From Paraflavisolibacter caeni (lineage in GTDB: Bacteria; Bacteroidota; Bacteroidia; Chitinophagales; Chitinophagaceae): a stretch of DNA of 64,000 nucleotides. The notes under the pieces were generated by a model. That model ran no database searches, was not told the DNA's origin, and saw only the letters and a list, made by a program, of their open reading frames with translations. Shown here piece after piece: positions 54,580-61,869 of this stretch. The first letter of the stretch is position 1, and every line of letters starts with the position of its first letter. The DNA is taken from NCBI RefSeq assembly GCF_025628885.1, contig NZ_JAOTIF010000010.1, positions 1 through 64,000 of the forward strand, written 5' to 3'. Position numbers and translations under genes: made by a program.

Positions 54580-56298
54580 TTAATGCAGGTCACGGGTTAC
54601 TTCCGAGCCCGATCCGCCACGCAGAATATCTAAATCAGCTCCGAGATTCGCTTGTTGAACATGGTCGATATAAAATTTCACATAGCCCCTGGTTGCCAAA
54701 GGTTCCGGAGCCGTCCAGGCAGTTTTGCGTTTGGTTAATTCTTCTTCGCTTATATCCAGATGGAGTGTTCTACCTTTTACGTCCAACTCAATGAAATCAC
54801 CATCTTTCACCAATGCCAAGGTTCCGCCAATAGCCGATTCAGGAGCTACATGCAATACGACTGTACCGGCAGCTGTACCGCTCATTCTGCCATCGGAAAT
54901 GCGCACCATATCCTGAACGCCTTTTCTTAATAATTTTTCAGGCAGGTCAACGTTGCCCACTTCGGGCATGCCCGGATAACCTTTAGGCCCAACGCCTTTT
55001 AAAACGATAACTGAGTTTTCGTCTATTTCAAGATCAGGATCGTCTATCCGTTGATGATAGTCTTCCATACTTTCAAACACAACAGCCTTGCCCCTATGCT
55101 TCATTAGTTCCGGGGAAGCTGCTGAAGGTTTAATGATCGCACCACCTTCACAAAGATTTCCTTTCAACACAGCAATACCCGCCTCTTTTTTAAAGGGTTG
55201 ATCAATAGAAGCAATTACATCTTGATTGTAACAAATGTTATTTGCATTATTATCACCAAGCTTACTTCCATTCACTGTTATAGCATCATTATGCAAGTAA
55301 TCTTTTAACTCTTTCAACACGACAGGTAATCCTCCTGCATAATAAAAATCCTCCATTAAATATTTACCTGAAGGTTTGAGATTAACCAGCAATGGAATTT
55401 TACTTCCTATCCTGTCAAAATCTTCCAAACTCAGGTCAATGCCAATTCTCCCTGCAATTGCCAGCAGGTGAATGATAAAGTTGGTTGACCCGCCTACTGC
55501 AGCATTCACGACAATAGCATTTTCAAAAGCTTCACGAGTCAATATTTTAGAAATTGCCAGGTCTTCTTTTACCATTTCCACGATCCTTCTTCCAGATAGT
55601 TGCGCCATCACTTTTTTACGAGCGTCAACGGCAGGAATAGCGGCAGCACCTGGCAAAGTAAGCCCTAATGCTTCCACCATGCAGGCCATCGTAGAAGCGG
55701 TACCCATGGTCATGCAGTGGCCCTGACTTCTTGCCACCCCTATTTCCATTTCCAATATATCAGCTTCGGAATAATTACCTACTTTTTGTTTTTCCTTTAT
55801 GGCCCAATTAAAAGATCCTGAGCCAACACATTCTCCTCTGAATCTCCCATTGAGCATCGGACCACCTGGAACAACAATCGTCGGAAGGTCAACACTACAG
55901 GCTCCCATGACCGTAGAAGGTGTTGTTTTATCACAACCCGTTAAAAGCACGACACCATCCAGCGGATTTGCACGAATAGATTCTTCTACATCCATGCTTG
56001 CCAGATTTCTAAAGAGCATGGTAGTAGGCCGCATAATCGTTTCACCCAAAGAAGTTACCGGGAACTCTAATGGAAATCCACCTGCTTCTACAACACCCCT
56101 CTTTACAATCTCTGCAAAATCCCGCAGGTGTCCGTTGCAAGGTGTCAATTCAGACCAGGTATTACAAATTCCAATTACAGGCTTGCCTCTAAAATAATCA
56201 TCTGGGTAACCTTGATTGCGCAACCATGACCGATGTACAAAGCCCATTTTATCAGACTTTCCAAACCAATCATAGCTTCTTAGTTTTTTATCTGCCAT
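54580..56298 (-). CDS. IlvD/EDD-family sugar-acid dehydratase (pentonate dehydratase type)
   Basis: A 572-residue Fe-S dehydratase without signal peptide. The three iron-sulfur cysteines Cys54 (PCNGH), Cys122 (GCDKTTP) and Cys195 (GHCMTMGT) have exactly the spacing (68 and 73) of characterised L-arabinonate/D-xylonate dehydratases, and the catalytic serine region SDGRMSGTAAGTV is present. It removes water from an aldonic acid to give the 2-keto-3-deoxy acid in the cytoplasm. Length and motifs place it with sugar-acid dehydratases rather than branched-chain amino-acid IlvD. It is the last gene of a five-gene operon with an ALDH and an FAH protein, together a Weimberg-type route to 2-oxoglutarate. 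Which pentonate is used cannot be told. Confidence 0.92.
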   Translation of the reverse strand: MADKKLRSYDWFGKSDKMGFVHRSWLRNQGYPDDYFRGKPVIGICNTWSELTPCNGHLRDFAEIVKRGVVEAGGFPLEFPVTSLGETIMRPTTMLFRNLASMDVEESIRANPLDGVVLLTGCDKTTPSTVMGACSVDLPTIVVPGGPMLNGRFRGECVGSGSFNWAIKEKQKVGNYSEADILEMEIGVARSQGHCMTMGTASTMACMVEALGLTLPGAAAIPAVDARKKVMAQLSGRRIVEMVKEDLAISKILTREAFENAIVVNAAVGGSTNFIIHLLAIAGRIGIDLSLEDFDRIGSKIPLLVNLKPSGKYLMEDFYYAGGLPVVLKELKDYLHNDAITVNGSKLGDNNANNICYNQDVIASIDQPFKKEAGIAVLKGNLCEGGAIIKPSAASPELMKHRGKAVVFESMEDYHQRIDDPDLEIDENSVIVLKGVGPKGYPGMPEVGNVDLPEKLLRKGVQDMVRISDGRMSGTAAGTVVLHVAPESAIGGTLALVKDGDFIELDVKGRTLHLDISEEELTKRKTAWTAPEPLATRGYVKFYIDHVQQANLGADLDILRGGSGSEVTRDLH

Positions 56299-56325
56299 AA
56301 TGCGTGGTACAATAAGGAGCGTAAT

Positions 56326-57903
56326 TTATTTTTTTCTTTCACCATTCACTAATCGCCAAATGCTTAAAGAATTATCATCCTTTAATTCTGCAGGCAATAA
56401 GCTTTGGGGAAAATCCTGATAACATACAGGACGTGTAAAACGATGAATAGCCAGTGTTCCCACAGATGTTGTTCTGCTGTCTGTTGTAGCAGGAAAAGGA
56501 CCCCCATGCACCATAGCATGACAAACTTCCACACCTGTAGGATATCCATTGATCAATACTCTACCTACTTTTTGTTCCAGAATTGTTACTAATTCTGCGT
56601 ATTCATTTAAATCCTCCTCTGTGCCTTGAATGGTAGCCGTAAGATGCCCACTCAATTGTTTTGCCACCTGTAATAATTCTTCTTTGCTATCTGCAGTAAC
56701 TGTTAGCGTGGAAGGTCCAAAAACTTCTTCTTCCAATTCATGCCTTTGCTGAAACAAAGCTGCTGTTGCATGCAAAACATGTGGTGTACCACGAACACCT
56801 TCACCATCACTTTTCCCTTTAGCTAAAATACTTACACCATCGATGCTGCTTAACTTTTCTATGCCTTTCTGGTAGTTGTTTTGAATACCTGAAGTAAGCA
56901 TGACACCGGCATTTATTTCATTAACCTGCCTTGATAATTGATCTATGAATTTGCTTTCATTTTCTGTTTGCCCGATAAATACCAGACCCGGATTTGTACA
57001 AAATTGCCCTACTCCCAAGGTTACAGAAGCAGCTAATTCCTGGGCTATCTTTTCTCCTTTCTCATTTAATATGCGTGGAAGGATAAAAACAGGATTTGTG
57101 CTGCCCATTTCTGCGTAAACCGGAATTGGACTGGGTCTTTTATTTGCCTCATCAAACAGAGCCTTACCGCCATAATATGAGCCGGTAAAACCAATTGCTT
57201 TAATTAAAGGGTGACGTACAATGGTCATTCCAACATCTGTGCTTCTTCCCTGTACCATAGAAAACGTTCCCTCCGGCATACCTGTTTTCCTGACGGCATT
57301 TTGAATAGCCAGACCAACCAGTTCAGAAGTTCCCGGGTGAGCGGGATGTGCTTTGAAAATTACAGTGCAACCCGCAGCGAGTGCAGCAACCGTATCTCCG
57401 CCAGCTACCGAAAAAGCTAAAGGAAAATTAGAAGCGCCAAATACACCTACGGGTCCCAGGGCTTTTTGCATACTACGTATATCAGGCTTCGGAAGTGGTT
57501 TACGATCAGGGTCTGCAGTATCAATCCTTGCATCTACCCATGAGCCTTCGCGAAGCAATTGAGCAAATAGTTTTAACTGGCCAACCGTTCTTCCCCGCTC
57601 CCCTGTCAATCTTGCTTCGGGCAAACCACTTTCTTCCATTGCCCGTACAATTAATTGATCATTTAAAGCTAAAATCTCATCAGCTATAGCTTCTAAAAAT
57701 TCAGCCTTTTCCTTTCCTGTCTTGTTACGATATTGTTGAAAAGCATGGTTTGCTTTTTCAATGGCTTCATTAATTTCATTTGGTGAGGCTTCATAAAAAG
57801 CAGGTTCCAGCTTTTTGCCGGTTGCGGGGTTTTCACAAAAGAAAGTTGCGTTGCTTTCATTGGAAAGCTTATTGCCGATCATATTTTTTCCTGTCAATTC
57901 CAT
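56326..57903 (-). CDS. Aldehyde dehydrogenase, 2-oxoglutarate semialdehyde (2,5-dioxovalerate) dehydrogenase type
   Basis: A 525-residue NAD(P)-dependent aldehyde dehydrogenase. Catalytic Cys302 lies in GVGQFCTNPG, Glu265 in YAEMGSTNP, and Asn159 in GASNFPLAFS. The wording GPVGVFGASNFPLAFSVAGGDT and EGTFSMVQG is characteristic of the KGSADH group, which oxidises 2-oxoglutarate semialdehyde to 2-oxoglutarate in pentose and hexarate breakdown. The place in the operon is decisive: one base separates it from an FAH-family dehydratase that would make the semialdehyde, and it is 27 bp before an IlvD/EDD dehydratase. Cytoplasmic; product enters the TCA cycle. Confidence 0.92.
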   Translation of the reverse strand: MELTGKNMIGNKLSNESNATFFCENPATGKKLEPAFYEASPNEINEAIEKANHAFQQYRNKTGKEKAEFLEAIADEILALNDQLIVRAMEESGLPEARLTGERGRTVGQLKLFAQLLREGSWVDARIDTADPDRKPLPKPDIRSMQKALGPVGVFGASNFPLAFSVAGGDTVAALAAGCTVIFKAHPAHPGTSELVGLAIQNAVRKTGMPEGTFSMVQGRSTDVGMTIVRHPLIKAIGFTGSYYGGKALFDEANKRPSPIPVYAEMGSTNPVFILPRILNEKGEKIAQELAASVTLGVGQFCTNPGLVFIGQTENESKFIDQLSRQVNEINAGVMLTSGIQNNYQKGIEKLSSIDGVSILAKGKSDGEGVRGTPHVLHATAALFQQRHELEEEVFGPSTLTVTADSKEELLQVAKQLSGHLTATIQGTEEDLNEYAELVTILEQKVGRVLINGYPTGVEVCHAMVHGGPFPATTDSRTTSVGTLAIHRFTRPVCYQDFPQSLLPAELKDDNSLSIWRLVNGERKK

Positions 57904-57904
57904 A

Positions 57905-58741
57905 CTACTTAACAGTGTTAACGAGTGTGCCTATAGGTTGAATTGTAATACGTATCTCATCATCTTTTTGCAATGTAAAATCCGAGGAAGGAACAATGCC
58001 AGTTCCAGTCATCACCAGACAACCATAAGGAAATGAAGTTTCTCTATAAAGGTAAGATACCAGATCCTGAAATTTCCGTTTGATCTGATTGATGGCGATC
58101 TCTCCTTTAAATACAACATTTCCCTGGCGTATAATCTGCATTTGAATCAACGTGTCAGTAGGCAGAGGTTCTTCAGAAACATATATACAAGGACCGATAG
58201 CAGCACTACCATCGTAGGTTTTCGCCTGGGGAAGGTAGAGAGGATTCTCGCCCTCAATGCTTCTTGAGCTCATATCATTACCTACAGTATAACCTATGAT
58301 CTTTCCTGAGGAAGTTACCGCTAATGTCAATTCAGGTTCTGGTACATCCCAAGTAGAATCTTTGCGAATGGTTACTTTTTCGCCAGGTCCTACAGCACGG
58401 TATGGAGCTGATTTAAAAAATATCTCCGGACGATCGGCTTCGTATACCCTGGCATAGAACTCACTGCCGCCGGTATTTTTGGATTCTTCCTGCCTTCCAA
58501 CCTTACTTCTGTAATAAGTAACGCCGCATGCCCATATTTCCTGGCTTTGTATAGGTGCCTGAATATCTGATTGAATAATTTTTTTGGCTTCCGGATCCGG
58601 GTTTAAAACTTTGATTGCGTTTTCCAGTTTTGAATAAAGCTGGTCATCATTTACATAAGTATCCCAGCACTGGTCTTTGAGCAAATAATAACTATCCAAT
58701 TTTTCTACGACAATTCCTTTTTTTGTTTTATACAATTTCAT
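57905..58741 (-). CDS. FAH-family protein, probable 2-keto-3-deoxypentonate dehydratase
   Basis: A 278-residue fumarylacetoacetate-hydrolase-fold protein. Metal ligands are visible as Glu135 and Glu137 in VPEPELTL and Asp156 in GNDMSSRS, with Lys174 in PQAKTYDG. The segment IWACGVTYYRSK and the substrate loop GSEFYARVYEADRPEIFFKS are typical of the branch that dehydrates 2-keto-3-deoxy-D-arabinonate/xylonate to 2-oxoglutarate semialdehyde. The stop is one base before the ALDH start, so the two steps are coupled in expression. Alternative FAH activities (acylpyruvase, hydrolase) are less likely in this operon. Confidence 0.88.
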   Translation of the reverse strand: MKLYKTKKGIVVEKLDSYYLLKDQCWDTYVNDDQLYSKLENAIKVLNPDPEAKKIIQSDIQAPIQSQEIWACGVTYYRSKVGRQEESKNTGGSEFYARVYEADRPEIFFKSAPYRAVGPGEKVTIRKDSTWDVPEPELTLAVTSSGKIIGYTVGNDMSSRSIEGENPLYLPQAKTYDGSAAIGPCIYVSEEPLPTDTLIQMQIIRQGNVVFKGEIAINQIKRKFQDLVSYLYRETSFPYGCLVMTGTGIVPSSDFTLQKDDEIRITIQPIGTLVNTVK

Positions 58742-58775
58742 CGTCTTGTTTTATTAAGAATTAAAAATGGCATGT

Positions 58776-60074
58776 TCATCTTTCGAAAGGTAAAATGGTG
58801 CTTGATTTTTGCGTTAATTTTTGCTTGCGTGCATTCTTTTCATTCACTGCAAAAATTGTAAACATTGCCGATAACAAAACTGAACCAGCCATGAAAATAT
58901 AAGATGCACCGAAACCTCCGGTTGTTCCATTTAAATAACCAACAAAATAGGAACCGGCAAATGATCCCAGTGCTCCAAAACTATTGATTATTGCCATAGC
59001 TCCACCAACGACATTAGCAGGTAATATTTCCGGTATGATCGCAAAGAATGGACCATAAGGAGCATACATTGCAGTACCTGCAATAACAAGCAATATAAAC
59101 GATAACCAGAAATTAGTGGTTCCTACTAAATACGAACCGTAAAAAGCAAGTCCTGCGATCAAGAGAAGTGGCCAGACAAAGGATTTTCTCTTTAGACTTT
59201 TGTCAGATAAATAGGAGGTGCACAGCATGCCAAGGATTGCGAAAATATAGGGTATTGATGCCAGCCATCCAGTTCTTACGATATTCATATCTGGTGCTGC
59301 TTTAATAATAGAAGGAAGCCACATAACAAATCCATAAACACCAATACTCCAAAGAGCATATTGGAGACATAATAAAATTACTGTTCTAGATTTGAAGGCT
59401 ACTACATAGTTTTTAACTGGCTTGATTCCTTGTTGCTCATTCAGCAATTGTGTTTCAAGTTCTTGTTTCTCGTTCTGGGTTAACCATTTTGCATCGTTAG
59501 GTCTGTCATCTACCAGTCGCCACCAAAAGAAAGCCCAAATGACAGCAGGTAAGCCTTCCAAAATGAACATCCACCTCCAGCCTAAAGCATCGATCAAATA
59601 CCCGGATAAGATGGACATCCAGAGAATGGTTGCTGGGTTGCCCAGAATTAAAAAAGTATTGGCCCGCGAACGTTCAGATTTTGTAAACCACCGGCTTAAT
59701 AAAATGAGCATGGCTGGAAATACAGCACTCTCCACAATACCGAGTATAAAACGAATAGCCATTAAAACGGTTATATTACTGATCATTCCGGTAGCAGCAG
59801 CGCATATACCCCATAGGATCAATGACCAAAATATCAACTTCTTAGCACTTTTCCTGGCTGCATAATGTGCTCCAGGAATTTGGAAAATGAAATAGCCAAG
59901 AAAGAAAAGAGAAGCTAACAGAGAAGACATGGCTGCAGTAATGTGCAGGTCCTCAGCCATTTTACCAGCCGCAGCGAATCCGAAATTGGCACGGTCAAGA
60001 TAAGCCATACTATAGGTGACAAAAACAAATGGAATGAGACGGTACCAACGGGAAGGAGCAATCGCTTTATCCAT
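58776..60074 (-). CDS. MFS transporter of the ACS (anion:cation symporter) family, probable sugar-acid importer
   Basis: A 432-residue inner-membrane protein with about 12 segments. The family hallmark TYSMAYLDRANFGFAA is in the first segment, followed by GYFIFQIPGAHYAARKSAKK and LGIVESAVFPAMLILLSRWF. ACS members such as ExuT, GarP and GudP import hexuronates and aldarates with protons. Being between the enolase-superfamily dehydratase and FAH genes (26 and 34 bp gaps), it probably brings in the aldonic acid, or the 2-keto-3-deoxy acid made outside by the Tat-type dehydratase. The substrate is inferred from the operon. Confidence 0.92.
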   Translation of the reverse strand: MDKAIAPSRWYRLIPFVFVTYSMAYLDRANFGFAAAGKMAEDLHITAAMSSLLASLFFLGYFIFQIPGAHYAARKSAKKLIFWSLILWGICAAATGMISNITVLMAIRFILGIVESAVFPAMLILLSRWFTKSERSRANTFLILGNPATILWMSILSGYLIDALGWRWMFILEGLPAVIWAFFWWRLVDDRPNDAKWLTQNEKQELETQLLNEQQGIKPVKNYVVAFKSRTVILLCLQYALWSIGVYGFVMWLPSIIKAAPDMNIVRTGWLASIPYIFAILGMLCTSYLSDKSLKRKSFVWPLLLIAGLAFYGSYLVGTTNFWLSFILLVIAGTAMYAPYGPFFAIIPEILPANVVGGAMAIINSFGALGSFAGSYFVGYLNGTTGGFGASYIFMAGSVLLSAMFTIFAVNEKNARKQKLTQKSSTILPFER

Positions 60075-60100
60075 GGATTATTGATGAAAAAGGAATACTA

Positions 60101-61591
60101 TTAACTGAAAATGCGGTCGTGTGAATTTTTATCATTCCAATCAGGTGTAGGAGCAAAATAGCTTTTATCACCTGGATGAAGATGTTGTTTCACTACGTCT
60201 TCATTCAATTCGATTCCTAATCCGGGTGCTGTAAGCGGAAGATTTGCAAATCCTTTTGTGATTAATTTCCTACCATCGGTAGTTTTCACCAGATCCTCCC
60301 ACCAGGTTAAGTCTACAGAATGGTGTTCCAAGGCTAAAAAGTTTTGTGTTGCGGCAGCACAATGCACATTGGCCATAAAAGAAACAGGAGTGCCTGCCTG
60401 GTGCATGGCCATTGCAATTCCGTGCTCTTCAGCATAATCGCCAATTCTTTTCGTTTCCAGAAGTCCGCCAGATGAAGCCAGATCAGGGTGAACAATATCC
60501 ACTGCACGTGCATCTATCAACGGTTTAAAATTCTTCAACAGATAAATATCTTCACCAGTAAGTGTAGGAGTTTCCAAGGCATCTGTCATCATTTTCCACT
60601 GGTCAGTATATTCCCATGAAACTATATCTTCCAGCCATGCGAGCCTGTATTTTTCCAATGCCCGGCCCAGACGTATGCCATTATTATAATCAAAATGCCC
60701 ATAGTGATCTGTTGATAACGGAATGTCGTAGCCTACCATGCCACGCACATTCTCTACAATTCGAGAAAGTTCTTCAAGGCCTTTATCTGTAATTTGTATT
60801 TGGGTAAAAGGATGTAGTGTATTGCCATAAGACATATAATTGCTTAGATCTCCCCACTGAGCTAAAACTCCTTGTTGATTTTGCCAGAATTTTGAGTTTA
60901 CCAATGTATCGGGTTTGCCTTTTAATTCGCCGATTGAAACATCCATCTTCAGCCAGGTATATCCCTGATCATTTACACGATAATTAATCAGCTTTTTTTG
61001 TTCTTCAGGGGATCCTGCTTCCGGCGTATCGGCATATAATCTAATTTTATCCCGGTACATTCCACCCAGCAATTGCCAGGCAGGAACATTATATGCCTTA
61101 CCACATAAATCCCATAGTGCCATTTCTATAGCACAAACTCCTCCTGCCTGACGAGACTGGCCTCCAAACTGCCTGATCTTTTTAAAGATCATTTCTACAT
61201 TACAGGGATTCTCACCCAGTATCCGGCTTTTTAAAATCAATGCATAGCGTACATCTGCGCCATCTCTTACTTCACCTAATCCATAAATCCCCTGATTGGT
61301 ATCAATTCGGATAATGGCAGTACGACCCAAAACTGTTGTAACACAATACCGCAAGTCTGTGATCTTCAAGTCTGTTGGTTTGGAAAAACGGCTTACTTTG
61401 GAAGTACTTTGTGCAACCACTTCTTCTATAGGCGAAAACATAAAGGCTCCACCCAAGGCTATACCACCCAAAGCAGTTTTCTTTAAAAAGGAACGCCGGC
61501 TATTTTCCTGTACGTTTTCTTTATTGACTTCTTCCTTGTTGTCCTGTTCTGTGATACCAAGTCTGGATAAGAACCTTTGTGATGGAGACAT
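60101..61591 (-). CDS. Tat-exported enolase-superfamily sugar-acid dehydratase (mandelate racemase subgroup)
   Basis: A 496-residue enolase-superfamily enzyme with an unusual N-terminal 60-70 residues: a charged stretch, then the twin-arginine signal SRRSFLKKTALGG (Arg32-Arg33) and hydrophobic segment to VVAQ. The body has the capping domain and barrel with metal ligands Asp295 (STDHYGHFD), Glu321 (WLEDIV) and Glu347 (TGEDIY), the KxD pair Lys215/Asp217 (LKMDV) and His397 (AMHQAGTP), all as expected for acid-sugar dehydratases of the mannonate/galactonate/gluconate type. The substrate is a sugar acid, identity unknown. It is the first gene of the sugar-acid operon. A Tat signal on this normally cytoplasmic enzyme suggests dehydration in the periplasm. 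Confidence 0.9.
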   Translation of the reverse strand: MSPSQRFLSRLGITEQDNKEEVNKENVQENSRRSFLKKTALGGIALGGAFMFSPIEEVVAQSTSKVSRFSKPTDLKITDLRYCVTTVLGRTAIIRIDTNQGIYGLGEVRDGADVRYALILKSRILGENPCNVEMIFKKIRQFGGQSRQAGGVCAIEMALWDLCGKAYNVPAWQLLGGMYRDKIRLYADTPEAGSPEEQKKLINYRVNDQGYTWLKMDVSIGELKGKPDTLVNSKFWQNQQGVLAQWGDLSNYMSYGNTLHPFTQIQITDKGLEELSRIVENVRGMVGYDIPLSTDHYGHFDYNNGIRLGRALEKYRLAWLEDIVSWEYTDQWKMMTDALETPTLTGEDIYLLKNFKPLIDARAVDIVHPDLASSGGLLETKRIGDYAEEHGIAMAMHQAGTPVSFMANVHCAAATQNFLALEHHSVDLTWWEDLVKTTDGRKLITKGFANLPLTAPGLGIELNEDVVKQHLHPGDKSYFAPTPDWNDKNSHDRIFS

Positions 61592-61791
61592 AATTGATAC
61601 TTTTTATGGTTATGGTTAATAAAGTAGTCATTAGCATTCCTACCATTTAGCAATCACACTTCCAGAGGTTACCAAAATAACAATAAAATTATTAATACCT
61701 TCAAAAAAAATTATGATCCCAGTAGCATAAATGAACGCTATTTGCTTAAAATTTGCGGTCTTCACTTAATATTTATCGTGTTTGAAAGAAA

Positions 61792-61814
61792 AAAACCTCC
61801 ATACTGGAGGTTTT
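61792..61814 (-). terminator. Rho-independent terminator after the GH3 gene
   Basis: A 10 bp stem (AAAACCTCCA / TGGAGGTTTT) with a 3-nt loop. On the minus strand it runs into a T-tract, about 55 bp after the GH3 stop, and separates that gene from the sugar-acid operon, which begins 200 bp further on. Confidence 0.85.
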
Positions 61815-61869
61815 AGTCATTTAGAAATGTGAGCATAAAAATTAAAGAGGAAAACGGATTACTTTCCTA

